A DNA stretch of 37,274 bases from Oscillospiraceae bacterium. GTDB lineage: Bacteria; Bacillota; Clostridia; Oscillospirales; Ruminococcaceae. The notes under the pieces are model-generated. The model saw only the letters and a list, made by a program, of their open reading frames with translations. It ran no database searches and had not been told where the DNA came from. The position numbers and the translations under genes were made by a program. The DNA lies in the NCBI GenBank assembly GCA_900752435.1, contig CAADVD010000011.1, positions 1 to 37,274 of the forward strand. The letters run 5' to 3'. Below, one piece after another: positions 24,190-31,973 of the stretch (its first letter is position 1; each line of letters starts with the position of its first letter).

Positions 24190-24747
24190 ATGAAATACAA
24201 AGAATATTATGCGGCGGCGGAAGCGGTGCTGTTTGCCAGCGGTGAACCCGTTCCGGCGGAACGGCTGGGTGCGGCGCTGGAATTGGATGTGCCGACTTTG
24301 ACCAAAATGATGAACAATTTGATGGACATCTACCACGAAGAGGACCGCGGTGTACAGATTGTGCGGCTGGATGACAGCTATCAGATGTGTACGAAGCCTG
24401 CCTTTGCCGGACAAATCAAGCAGGTATTGGAGCTGAAGCGCACAGCGCCGCTGTCTTCGGCGGCGCTGGAGGTGCTGGCAATTATCGCTTACAACGAACC
24501 GGTGACGAAAGGGTTTATTGAGCAGGTGCGCGGTGTGGACAGTTCCTCCATCGTGAACAACCTGCATGAAAAAGCGCTAATTGAAGAGGCCGGACGGCTG
24601 GAAGTGCCGGGGCGGCCGATTGCTTACCGCACATCGCCGAACTTTCTGCGATGCTTTGGGATGAGTTCGCTTCACGATTTGCCGCCGCTTCCCGATGAGA
24701 GCGGCCAGGTGAAGATGGAAGAAGTGGTGCAGGGAGCGGACAATTAA
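24190..24747 (+). CDS. scpB: Segregation and condensation protein B
   Basis: The 185-residue partner of ScpA, made of two winged-helix domains. The first opens AAEAVLFASGEPVPAERLGA. The second contains LSSAALEVLAIIAYNEPVTK-GFIEQVRGVDSS and the typical GRPIAYRTSPNFLRCFGMSS end. ScpB dimers bind ScpA and regulate Smc ATPase activity. CAGGAG precedes the ATG. The C-terminal tail after residue 165 is short and acidic, as is usual. Confidence 0.96.
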   Translation: MKYKEYYAAAEAVLFASGEPVPAERLGAALELDVPTLTKMMNNLMDIYHEEDRGVQIVRLDDSYQMCTKPAFAGQIKQVLELKRTAPLSSAALEVLAIIAYNEPVTKGFIEQVRGVDSSSIVNNLHEKALIEEAGRLEVPGRPIAYRTSPNFLRCFGMSSLHDLPPLPDESGQVKMEEVVQGADN

Positions 24748-24819
24748 GGCAATACCGTGCTTTTGTGCGGATTGGTTTATTGCAATTGAACTTCATCGTC
24801 GGAATAAGGAGGGGCGCTT

Positions 24820-25650
24820 GTGGTTGCATGGTGGATTGTGCTTGGCATCCTGGCGGCAGTGGCATTGCTGTTGTGGACAAGCGTCACGTTTTATGTGCAT
24901 CTGGATGAGCAGTTGTCCCTAAAGTGGGGCATTGCCGGACTGAAGTTCTGGCTTGTCAATCCCGATGAGAAAGAGGAAGAAGATGCCGCGCCGGAAGAAC
25001 CGGAAGCCCAAGCTCCGAAAGAGGGCGAAGTTCCCGAAAAGGAAGCGGCTGAAGAAAACAAACCGCCGCCTGTTTCCGGTGAAAACCAAAAAATAAAGCG
25101 GCATAAGGGAGAGCCGAATCCGGCCGCAAAGGAGGACAAACCGGCAGACAGCAATTCAAAACAAGCGTCTAGCGGTGTGAAGCAGACCTTTCAGGAACGC
25201 TTGGGCGGCAAACATGGTCGCCGCAGTTTCGGCGAAGTGGTGGAATTGATTTTGGACATTCTCAGCTCCGTGTTTGACCCGTCCATGGATTTGCTCCGCG
25301 CAACGCGCATTACCGCGCTGGATTTGCGGATGTCCATCGGCGATGAGGAGGCCGGTGATACCGCGTTGGCGTATGCCGGTTACAGCAGTGCTGTTTACTG
25401 CGTGCTGGCGGTTTTGCAGGCGAACATCAAGGTGAAGGTCAAGCGCATTGAGCTGAACGCCAATTTCATTTCCGGCGAGACGGTACAGGATATTTCTTTT
25501 AAAGTGAAGATTCGCTTGGGTGCGGTCCTGTGGGCGGCACTGCGTATGATTGGGCGTTTCTTGCGGTATACTATAAAAAAACAACAAAGACAGGCCAAAA
25601 TCCAACAGAGAAAACAAAGTCATCCAGTAAACAGTAAGGAGAAGTGTTGA
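24820..25650 (+). CDS. DUF2953 membrane-anchored protein
   Basis: The 276-residue protein starts with GTG after GGAGGGG. It has one N-terminal membrane helix (WWIVLGILAAVALLLWTSVT), a short conserved strand region (LSLKWGIAGLKFWLV), then a long low-complexity Glu/Pro/Lys linker (about residues 50-120). The conserved DUF2953 domain follows (GEVVELILDILSSVFD to the C-terminus, including TRITALDLRMSIGDEEAGDT and ALAYAGYSSAVYCVL). The gene almost always precedes ytfJ in spore-forming Clostridia, as here, which suggests a sporulation or envelope role. No biochemical function is established to my knowledge. Confidence 0.88.
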   Translation: MVAWWIVLGILAAVALLLWTSVTFYVHLDEQLSLKWGIAGLKFWLVNPDEKEEEDAAPEEPEAQAPKEGEVPEKEAAEENKPPPVSGENQKIKRHKGEPNPAAKEDKPADSNSKQASSGVKQTFQERLGGKHGRRSFGEVVELILDILSSVFDPSMDLLRATRITALDLRMSIGDEEAGDTALAYAGYSSAVYCVLAVLQANIKVKVKRIELNANFISGETVQDISFKVKIRLGAVLWAALRMIGRFLRYTIKKQQRQAKIQQRKQSHPVNSKEKC

Positions 25651-25652
25651 TT

Positions 25653-26078
25653 ATGAGCGAAAATCCAATTCAGGGCATCATGGGAACCACCATGGAAAAA
25701 ATCAAGGAAATGGTGGACGTCAATACCATCATTGGTGATCCGGTGACGACGCCGGATGGAACTACCATCATTCCGGTGTCGAAGGTGTCGTTTGGCTTTG
25801 CCTCCGGCGGCAGTGATTTGCCGACCAAACAGCCGAAAAATACATTTGGCGGCGGCGGCGGCGCGGGAATTTCCATTCAGCCGATTGCGTTTTTGGTGGT
25901 ATCCGCTGGTAATGTGAAGCTGCTGCAAATGACCATGGGAGAAAACACCGCCAACAACATTGTGAATATGGTGCCGGAGGTTGTGGATAAAATCGGTGCG
26001 ATGTTCCACAAGGACAAAGCTACGGTCAAAGAAGTCAAGACGGAAGCTAAAACCGAAACCAAACCGGCCAAAGAATAG
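25653..26078 (+). CDS. ytfJ: YtfJ (GerW) family sporulation-associated protein
   Basis: The 141-residue protein matches the YtfJ family: IQGIMGTTMEKIKEMVDVNT, IIGDPVTTPDGTTIIPVSKV-SFGFASGGSD, a Gly-rich loop FGGGGGAGISIQPIAFLVVS, and NNIVNMVPEVVDKI. A Lys/Thr/Glu-rich tail follows. The Bacillus homologue is a spore protein linked to germination with the GerA receptor system. ATG 25653 has AAGGAG ten bases ahead; the TTG nine bases earlier is less well placed. Its presence implies that the organism, or its recent ancestor, forms spores. Confidence 0.93.
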   Translation: MSENPIQGIMGTTMEKIKEMVDVNTIIGDPVTTPDGTTIIPVSKVSFGFASGGSDLPTKQPKNTFGGGGGAGISIQPIAFLVVSAGNVKLLQMTMGENTANNIVNMVPEVVDKIGAMFHKDKATVKEVKTEAKTETKPAKE

Positions 26079-26122
26079 GACAAGTCCGCACCTGCATAGG
26101 ATGAACCACAGGCAGGTGGTTT

Positions 26123-27301
26123 ATGGTGACGTTTCAGAAAAAAAGAGGAATGGCCTTGTTCGCCGTTGTGCTGGTAATGGTGCTGTTGTGCACCGTTTGC
26201 GTACAGGCACAGCAAGTGCCGCCCGAAGAGATTTCCGCGCAGGCGTATGTGCTGCTGGAAGCGCAGAGCGGCACGGTGCTGTGTTCGCGCAATGAGACGC
26301 AGACGCTTCCGATGGCCAGCACAACCAAAATCATGACGGCATTGCTCACGCTGGAGCATGGCGGTTTGGACGAAAGCTTTACGGTGGATGCCGAGAGCAT
26401 CCAAGTGGAGGGTTCGTCCATGGGGCTGTTGGCCGGCGATACGGTGACACTGCGCGATTTGTGCTATGGAATGCTGCTCGCTTCGGGCAACGATGCGGCC
26501 AATTTGGCGGCGGTTCGGGTGGCCGGTTCAGCGGAAGCTTTTGTGGATTTGATGAACGAGCGCGCCAAACAGATCGGAATGAGCAGTACACATTTTGTCA
26601 CGCCGTCCGGTCTACATAATGAGGGGCATTATTCCACGGCCTATGACATGGCCTTGCTGGCGAAGGAAGCGCTGAACAATCCTGAATTTGCGGAAATTTG
26701 CGGTTGTTCCAAGGCAAAGCGCTCCTTTGGCAATCCGCCGTATACGCGCTGGATGACCAATCACAACAAACTGCTTACGTCCTATGAGGGCTGTATTGGG
26801 GTAAAGACTGGTTTTACCAAGATGGCTGGCCGCTGTCTTGTTTCTGCGGCGGAGCGGAATGGCGTGCGGCTGATTGCGGTGACGCTGAATGCCCCGAACG
26901 ATTGGCAGGATCACACCAAGCTGTTGGATTACGGATTTTCCTGTGTGCCGTCCGCACCGGTGACGTTACCGGCGGTGGAGGGACAGACGGCGTCGGTGGT
27001 CGGCGGTGTAAAGGATACGGTGACGGTGATGGCTTCCAGTGAGCCACAGCTTTTTCTGAATGAGGAGGAAGCGGCCAAGGTGCAGACGCGCACACTGCTT
27101 CGGCCGTTTTATTATGCGCCGGTTCGGCAGGGCGATGTGCTGGGCTGTGTGGACTATGTGCTGGATGGCCGTGTGGTGGCTTCGGTGGATTTGACTGCGG
27201 TGGAGGATGTGGCAAAGCAGTCCGGCGGAGCAGGTTCGGAGAGCTTGTGGGGGAAACTGAAATATTATGTTGGGGTTTTGTTGAAAGCGCCGGAGGGGTG
27301 A
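26123..27301 (+). CDS. Serine-type D-Ala-D-Ala carboxypeptidase (PBP5/DacF type, S11)
   Basis: The 392-residue secreted enzyme trims the terminal D-alanine of peptidoglycan pentapeptides. It has a signal peptide (residues 1-29, KKRGMALFAVVLVMVLLCTV), then the catalytic set: STTK (66-69), SGN (121-123) and KTG (228-230). The C-terminal PBP5-like beta domain ends in a short hydrophobic helix (LWGKLKYYVGVLL) that may hold it to the membrane. Position after ytfJ is usual for the sporulation-associated DacF type in Clostridia. CAGGTGG precedes the ATG. It is normally followed by rluB; here foreign-looking genes intervene. Confidence 0.95.
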   Translation: MVTFQKKRGMALFAVVLVMVLLCTVCVQAQQVPPEEISAQAYVLLEAQSGTVLCSRNETQTLPMASTTKIMTALLTLEHGGLDESFTVDAESIQVEGSSMGLLAGDTVTLRDLCYGMLLASGNDAANLAAVRVAGSAEAFVDLMNERAKQIGMSSTHFVTPSGLHNEGHYSTAYDMALLAKEALNNPEFAEICGCSKAKRSFGNPPYTRWMTNHNKLLTSYEGCIGVKTGFTKMAGRCLVSAAERNGVRLIAVTLNAPNDWQDHTKLLDYGFSCVPSAPVTLPAVEGQTASVVGGVKDTVTVMASSEPQLFLNEEEAAKVQTRTLLRPFYYAPVRQGDVLGCVDYVLDGRVVASVDLTAVEDVAKQSGGAGSESLWGKLKYYVGVLLKAPEG

Positions 27302-27353
27302 CGGTGCTTTTTGGTGAGGTTGTGAGAAGTATTCTACTCCTTTTCCGTGAGTT

Positions 27354-27513
27354 TGGTATATAGAATACATCGCAAAATATCGAAATGAAGATGATCCGAG
27401 ATTTGTGATTCAAAACTGGATGCGAAATCGAAACACGATTGAATTTCTGGGCGTTATGGTGGAACGTATGCCCATAGTGATATTGCAATGTCTTTTGCAA
27501 CTTGGATTTCAAA
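27354..27513 (+). pseudogene. Collapsed remnant of a KilA-N domain gene
   Basis: Frame 27354-27455 reads YIEYIAKYRNEDDPRFVIQN and WMRNRNTIEFLGV, closely like the N-terminal half of KilA-N domain proteins. A different frame from 27461 then reads GTYAHSDIAMSFATWIS, which matches a later part of the same domain. The middle of the domain (the part around the usual WEQLNNPNF segment) is missing, and the two parts are out of frame, so an internal deletion has destroyed the gene. No start codon with a ribosome binding site is left. KilA-N proteins are DNA-binding proteins of phages and mobile or host accessory regions, so this is a trace of a past insertion. Confidence 0.75.
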
Positions 27514-27550
27514 TGCAAATACACGGGAAGTTGAAGGAGAAAGTGAAACG

Positions 27551-28000
27551 ATGAAACCGGATGAAATCTTGCAGTATTGCCTTGACAATTTAGAAGGTAC
27601 GGTGTTGGTTGAAAGCTGGGGAGAAAGAGGAATTTTTTACAATCCGAATCATGTGTTAAAACGCGGTGTTTATCTATTGACGGTCAAAGAAAAAGACGGC
27701 GACAATGACAAGGCGTCTCAATTGCATCGGGAAAATGTTTATCGAGTTAATTTGGGCGTTCGGAAAAGCACCTTTGTGAACTTGTTCGGCGTTCCGCCAA
27801 AACGCCCTGGTGCAGGGGAGGCGGTGGATATGGATGTGGATTTTTCGGCGCTCAATCAGATACTTCCTCATCCGGTTTATGCGTGGATGAGCTGGATTTG
27901 CGTCTTGAATCCATCGGAACAGGTGTTTGAGGAATTGAAACCGTATATTCAAGAAGCCTATGAATATGCAAAAGAGAAGTTTAAGAAGAGAAAAGTGTGA
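27551..28000 (+). CDS. DUF6194 family protein
   Basis: The 149-residue soluble protein starts MKPDEILQYCLDNLEGTVLV and contains ESWGERGIFYNPNHVLKRGV, DNDKASQLHRENVYRVNLGV, RKSTFVNLFGVPPKRPG and LPHPVYAWMSWICVLNPSEQ. I recognise this as DUF6194, a family of unknown function; its general look is like small YjbR-type fold proteins, but no catalytic motif is evident. ATG 27551 follows AAGGAG by eleven bases. The reading from 27488 runs into the KilA-N remnant and is not a real extension. It ends in an overlap with the hydrolase gene. Confidence 0.8.
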   Translation: MKPDEILQYCLDNLEGTVLVESWGERGIFYNPNHVLKRGVYLLTVKEKDGDNDKASQLHRENVYRVNLGVRKSTFVNLFGVPPKRPGAGEAVDMDVDFSALNQILPHPVYAWMSWICVLNPSEQVFEELKPYIQEAYEYAKEKFKKRKV

Positions 28001-29055
28001 ATTTCGTGGAGATGAATTTGAAAAAGAAAATAGCCGCTGTTATAAAATACATAGGACTAGCATTGATTTTAATTCTCATTATCGGGCTATGCTTTCCAAC
28101 GTGGACTCCCAAGATTACAGGCGATAATAGTATTAGCGAATTGCGAAAAGTTAAAATTAATGATACCGGTATTGAGGTAATGATACGCGGAAAAGATCGC
28201 AACAATCCCATTATCCTATTTGTACATGGAGGGCCGTGCTGTTCTGAGATACCATATGCAAGAAAATATCAGAGCCGTTTGGAAGAGGAATTTACGATTG
28301 TTCACTATGACCAACGTGGGAGCGGAAAATCGTATCAGTTTGGAACAGACTATTCTGATGTTACAGCAGCTACTCATGTGGAAGATTTAATCGCGCTTAC
28401 GGAATATATCGAGGGATATTTACATCAAAAGCAAGTGATTCTGGCAGGACATTCTTATGGAACCTATATTGCGACCATGACGACAGCTCAAAGGCCGGAG
28501 TTGTATCGCGCCTATGTTGGAATCGGACAAATGTCGAACACCATTCAAGGCGAGTCAATTACTCTGCAAAAGTGCGTTAAAGCGGCAGAAGAAGCAGGAA
28601 ATGCAGAGGATGCTGTATATTTAAAGGAATTGGAAAATGCAATATCCGCTGGAGAAATGATTGTACCGAGGGAGTATCTGAGAAAGTATGGTTTTGCTGC
28701 ACGGGGAATGGATGATAACAGCGATTATTATGAAGGATTTCTTTTGCGCAGTGAATACAACTTACTAGATGCGGTTCGATTTTTTACCGCATTAATCAAA
28801 TATCAAGATGCGTTGACTATGGAGACTGTGGATCATCCTGTTTCTGATATTGTTACAGAAATCGATGTGCCTGTTTATTTTGTAATGGGCAAATACGATG
28901 GCATGACCTCCCCAGAAGCGGCGGAAGAATATCTAAATCACATATCAGGGAATGAAACACGAGAAATGGTCATATTTGAAAATTCAGCGCATTATCCGCA
29001 ATTTGAAGAAACAGAAAAATTTTCCGAATGGATGTGCAGCACATTTCAGAATTGA
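27997..29055 (+). CDS. Membrane-anchored alpha/beta hydrolase (proline iminopeptidase-like)
   Basis: The 352-residue protein has one N-terminal membrane helix (IKYIGLALILILIIGLCFP) and an alpha/beta hydrolase fold. It shows the oxyanion segment LFVHGGP (75-80), VHYDQRGSGKS, the nucleophile elbow GHSYG (Ser 153), an acid in GKYDGMTSPE and a histidine in NSAHYPQFEE. HGGP and DQRGSGKS point to the S33 proline iminopeptidase-like group, though the substrate cannot be named. GTG 27997 overlaps the previous stop and is preferred with caution. ATG 28012 has GGAG directly adjacent, too near to function well. The gene is more AT-rich than its neighbours and, with DUF6194 and the KilA-N scar, looks acquired. 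Confidence 0.82.
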   Translation: MNFVEMNLKKKIAAVIKYIGLALILILIIGLCFPTWTPKITGDNSISELRKVKINDTGIEVMIRGKDRNNPIILFVHGGPCCSEIPYARKYQSRLEEEFTIVHYDQRGSGKSYQFGTDYSDVTAATHVEDLIALTEYIEGYLHQKQVILAGHSYGTYIATMTTAQRPELYRAYVGIGQMSNTIQGESITLQKCVKAAEEAGNAEDAVYLKELENAISAGEMIVPREYLRKYGFAARGMDDNSDYYEGFLLRSEYNLLDAVRFFTALIKYQDALTMETVDHPVSDIVTEIDVPVYFVMGKYDGMTSPEAAEEYLNHISGNETREMVIFENSAHYPQFEETEKFSEWMCSTFQN

Positions 29056-29134
29056 TGCGAGTATGCCAAGAAAGCAAACGCTGGTCAATAGCATCTTCTT
29101 CCAGACGAGATGTTTGAAAAAAAGGAGAATCAGA

Positions 29135-29875
29135 ATGGAAAAAATCAGAATTCAAAAAATCATCGCTGATACGGGCTTTTGTTCGCGCCGTAAAGCGGAG
29201 GAACTCATTTTGCAGGGGCGCGTTAAGGTCAACGGCCATCCTGCGCAGACCGGACAGAAGCTTGACCCGATTCGGGACATCATCACCATTGACGATGAGC
29301 GCATTTACTACGACCGCAAAAAACAGCATGTCTATCTGATGATGAACAAACCGCGCGGCTACATTACCTCGATGTCCGACGACCGCGGCCGCCGCTGTGT
29401 GACCGAATTGCTGCCGGAAACCAATGTCCGCGTCTATCCGATTGGACGGCTCGATTTGAATACGGAGGGGCTGCTGCTTTTCACGTCCGACGGTAATTTT
29501 GCGAACGACATGATGCATCCTTCGCGCAGTGTAAGTAAGACGTACCGCGTGACGGTGCGGCCGGATGTTACCGACGAACAGGCAGTGAAGCTGGCGGAGG
29601 GCGTGATGATTGACGGGCGCAAGACCGCGCCGGCTGAGGTGCGGGTGCTCTCTAAGGAGCAAAACCGCGTGGTGATGGAAATCATCATCCGTGAGGGGCG
29701 AAACCGGCAGGTGCGCAAAATGTGCGAGGCTGTGGGGCTGGAGGTTGCCAGACTCAAACGCACGGCGTTTGGTCCGCTTCGGCTGGGTATGCTCAAGCCG
29801 GGAACTTGCCGTGAACTGAAGCCGGAGGAGCTGAAAGCAATCCGTTCGGCGGTGAAGAAACCGGAACGCGGTTAG
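29135..29875 (+). CDS. rluB: 23S rRNA pseudouridine synthase RluB/RsuA family
   Basis: The 246-residue protein has an N-terminal S4 RNA-binding domain (IRIQKIIADTGFCSRRKAEE-LILQGRVKVNG) and the RsuA/RluB catalytic domain with the active aspartate in YPIGRLDLNTEGLLLFTSDG. MMNKPRGYITSMSDDRGR, SKTYRVTV and IREGRNRQVRKMCEAVGL are further family motifs. It probably converts a uridine of 23S rRNA to pseudouridine. ATG 29135 follows AAAGGAG by eight bases; an in-frame reading from 28952 overlaps the hydrolase and is rejected. In related genomes it follows the D,D-carboxypeptidase directly. Confidence 0.95.
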   Translation: MEKIRIQKIIADTGFCSRRKAEELILQGRVKVNGHPAQTGQKLDPIRDIITIDDERIYYDRKKQHVYLMMNKPRGYITSMSDDRGRRCVTELLPETNVRVYPIGRLDLNTEGLLLFTSDGNFANDMMHPSRSVSKTYRVTVRPDVTDEQAVKLAEGVMIDGRKTAPAEVRVLSKEQNRVVMEIIIREGRNRQVRKMCEAVGLEVARLKRTAFGPLRLGMLKPGTCRELKPEELKAIRSAVKKPERG

Positions 29876-29897
29876 GACAAACAGGGAGGATTGTGGC

Positions 29898-30263
29898 ATG
29901 ATACAGTTGCTGCCGGTGACGGAGAAGAGCTTCATTGACCGCTTGAACAAGGCGTACAAAACAGAAGCCGCGCACGCGTATGCCTGCGTGGAGAAAAAGG
30001 AAATCAAGGCGACCTGCCTGTACAACATCGAAAAAGGAAAAGGGATTATCCTGAATGTGTCCAGCGTGGAGGACGCAATCTTTGACGGCTTGGTGCGCGC
30101 CGTGTTCGCAAGTTTGCTGGAAATGGGGATTGACCGCGCGGAGTTTGGCCGCGATGTACCGCTGGACACGCTCGTTCGGCTGGGATTTGTGCAGGACGAT
30201 ACGCGGACAACGCCTTCGATTCGGGAAATGATGGAGAAGCATAAAAATTGTGCGAATCCGTGA
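29898..30263 (+). CDS. Small protein, possibly of the GNAT acyltransferase fold
   Basis: The 121-residue protein has a good AGGGAGG ribosome binding site and follows rluB by 22 bases. It reads like a shortened GNAT protein: a central pair of strands (AHAYACVEKKEIKATCLYNI, GIILNVSSVEDAIFDGLVRA), a helix with VFASLLEMGI and a closing LVRLGFVQDD. The clear acetyl-CoA loop (Q/RxxGxG/A) is missing, so catalytic acetyltransfer is doubtful. The function is unknown. It appears to be the last gene of the operon; the next gene has its own promoter. Confidence 0.7.
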   Translation: MIQLLPVTEKSFIDRLNKAYKTEAAHAYACVEKKEIKATCLYNIEKGKGIILNVSSVEDAIFDGLVRAVFASLLEMGIDRAEFGRDVPLDTLVRLGFVQDDTRTTPSIREMMEKHKNCANP

Positions 30264-30271
30264 TTTTGCTC

Positions 30272-30300
30272 TTGTACTTCGCGCGGAATTTGTGTATAAT
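30272..30300 (+). promoter_or_regulatory. Promoter of the biotin-dependent carboxyltransferase operon
   Basis: TTGTAC (30272-30277), 17 bases, TATAAT (30295-30300). Transcription would begin near 30307 and produce a leader of about 160 bases with notable structure. Confidence 0.8.
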
Positions 30301-30320
30301 AAAAGCTGGGTAATTTTTTG

Positions 30321-30369
30321 GGAATGTGCGTTTGTTAAAATTTTAACCAAATGGGGAAATGCACGTTCC
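30321..30369 (+). promoter_or_regulatory. Strong leader hairpin of the carboxyltransferase operon
   Basis: GGAATGTGCGTTT (30321-30333) pairs with AAATGCACGTTCC (30357-30369): 13 base pairs, two of them G-U. The loop contains the palindrome GTTAAAATTTTAAC. No T-tract follows, so it is not a simple terminator. Downstream, GTTCC and CGTCGGA elements recur at 30365-30378 and 30428-30441. I do not recognise a known riboswitch class. Confidence 0.6.
30332..30349. promoter_or_regulatory. Rex-type operator
   Basis: TTGTTAA-AATT-TTAACCA matches the Rex consensus TTGTTAA-N4-TTAACAA at 13 of 14 defined positions. Rex is the NADH/NAD-sensing repressor of fermentative genes in Firmicutes. The site lies about 25-43 bases downstream of the predicted transcription start, where a bound repressor would block elongation or initiation. 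The match is seen; binding is inferred. Confidence 0.65.
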
Positions 30370-30470
30370 ACCGTCGGACAGGTCTTCTTGGGGGCGGGAA
30401 AATTGAACTTGTGTAAGGAAAACCGGCGTTCCGATCGTCGGAGACCGATTCAAGAATGGAGGAAATTGGA

Positions 30471-31895
30471 ATGAATCCAGAAAGCAAGATGAACCAACTT
30501 GCTGAGTATGTTGGGAAAACCGCTCAGGACACTCCGGCCAGAGCGAGATTGTCAACTTTATTTGACGCGGACACCTTTGTGGAGCTTGATGCATTCGCCG
30601 GTATGGGCGAAGAGCTGAGCGGCGTTGTGACCGGTTACGGCTATGTGGGCGATACGCTTGTGTATGCGTTCTCGCAGGATGTGACCGCTTGCGGCGGTGC
30701 GGTTTCCAAGGTGCATGCAAAGAAAATCAAAAAGATTTACGAGCTGGCCGCCAAAACCGGCTGTCCGGTGGTGGCTGTTTATGACTCCAACGGGGCAAAG
30801 CTCAAAGAAGCCAATGAAATGCTGGCGGCTTATGCGGAAATCCTCAAGCTGTCCAACAACATTTCCGGCGTAGTTCCGCAGATTGCGGCAGTGCTTGGCG
30901 TTTGTGCCGGTACGAGCGCATTCATGGCGTGCGGCGCGGATTTCGTGGTGATGAGCGAAAAGGCGGAACTGTTCCTGAATGCGCCGTTTGTCACCAACGC
31001 TAAGGGCGGCAACAAAGAAGCCGGTACGGCGAAATTCGTGGCGGAAACCGGTGTGGTATCCGCGGTCGCGGAAGACGATGAGGCGGCTTTGGAAGAAGTG
31101 CGTAAGATTATTACGATGCTGCCGCAGAACAATCTGGCTCCGGCTCCGTTGTTTGAAACCAGTGCCAATGCCAATGGTGCGGCGCTGATTGCGAAGGCTT
31201 TGGCCGATGTGGACAAGGCAGACGCGAAAGAACTGATCGAAGCGGTTGCCGATGCAAACAGCGTGGTGGAAGTACAGGCCGAATACGCCAAAGGCGTGGT
31301 TACGGCGCTGAGTACGGTATCCGGCGCGACTGTTGGTTTTGTGGCCAACAACGAAACAGCCGGTGAATTTGGAAAAGATGCCTGCGACAAAGCGGCTCGT
31401 TTTGTACGAACCTGCGATGCGTTCAACATTCCGGTGGTGACGCTGGTGAACACCAAGGGCTTTGAAGTGACGGCTTGTCCGAAGCTGATTAAGGAAGCCT
31501 CTAAGCTGGCGCACGCGTATGCGGAAGCAACGACGGCGAAGATTACCGTGCTCGTTGGGCAGGCAATCGGCGCGGCGTACATTGCGCTCTCCAATGCGGA
31601 TGTGACCGTGGCGTGGCCGACGGCGGCGATTTCTGCAATGGGTCTGGAAGCGTATGTGGAATTTACCGAACACGATAAACTCAAGGGTACAACCAATTTG
31701 ACCAAGTCCAGACAGGAATTGGTGGATGAATATGTGGATGCGGAAGCCGGTGCGTTTAAGGCGGCGGAAAACGGTTTTGTGGACGCGGTCATTACGCCGG
31801 AAAACACCAGAGGCGCGATTATCCGTACTATGGAAATGCTGGCTGGTAAACGCGAATCCACGATGCCGAAGAAACATGCAAACTCCGTGCTTTAA
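30471..31895 (+). CDS. Acyl-CoA-type carboxyltransferase homologue (12S/MmdA-like)
   Basis: The 474-residue protein has the two crotonase-like halves of the biotin-dependent acyl-CoA carboxyltransferase family (PccB, MmdA, transcarboxylase 12S): LFDADTFVELDAFAGMGEEL then SGVVTGYG, LVYAFSQDVTACGGAVSKVH, ETGVVSAVAEDDEAALEEVR with MLPQNN, and later VTLVNTKGFEV and VAWPTAAISAMGLEAYVEF. It departs from the family at the oxyanion and CoA sites: the usual SGGARIQEG reads SNGAKLKEA (DSNGAKLKEANEML), and the second half has GQAIGAAYIAL. Thus the fold is clear but the substrate may differ from propionyl- or methylmalonyl-CoA. GGAGG precedes ATG 30471; MEEIGM upstream is not needed. Biotin carrier and pyruvate-type carboxyltransferase genes follow. 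Confidence 0.85.
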   Translation: MNPESKMNQLAEYVGKTAQDTPARARLSTLFDADTFVELDAFAGMGEELSGVVTGYGYVGDTLVYAFSQDVTACGGAVSKVHAKKIKKIYELAAKTGCPVVAVYDSNGAKLKEANEMLAAYAEILKLSNNISGVVPQIAAVLGVCAGTSAFMACGADFVVMSEKAELFLNAPFVTNAKGGNKEAGTAKFVAETGVVSAVAEDDEAALEEVRKIITMLPQNNLAPAPLFETSANANGAALIAKALADVDKADAKELIEAVADANSVVEVQAEYAKGVVTALSTVSGATVGFVANNETAGEFGKDACDKAARFVRTCDAFNIPVVTLVNTKGFEVTACPKLIKEASKLAHAYAEATTAKITVLVGQAIGAAYIALSNADVTVAWPTAAISAMGLEAYVEFTEHDKLKGTTNLTKSRQELVDEYVDAEAGAFKAAENGFVDAVITPENTRGAIIRTMEMLAGKRESTMPKKHANSVL

Positions 31896-31973
31896 TGGGG
31901 TTGTTCATTCGAAAACTTGACCGCAGAATGGCGGTTTGTCAATTGGATTACTATTGATTGGGAGGATTTTCAA

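Noticed and set aside
27488..27550. Start of the DUF6194 protein at ATG 27488
   Set aside because: The extra 21 residues read as the end of the KilA-N remnant (AMSFATWIS), and ATG 27551 has a proper AAGGAG site.
28970..30169. A 399-codon minus-strand frame over rluB
   Set aside because: It runs antisense across rluB, the hydrolase end and the GNAT-like gene; its product is His/Arg-rich without motifs.
30332..30349. The palindrome in the carboxyltransferase leader as a BirA (biotin) operator
   Set aside because: BirA half-sites (TTGTTAACC/GGTTAACAA) are normally separated by about 14-16 bases; here the halves are four bases apart, which matches Rex.
30558..31877. Long minus-strand open frames (439 and 343 codons) across the acyl-CoA carboxyltransferase homologue
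   Set aside because: Shadows of a gene with a recognised fold and good ribosome binding site; no ribosome binding site or family motif of their own.
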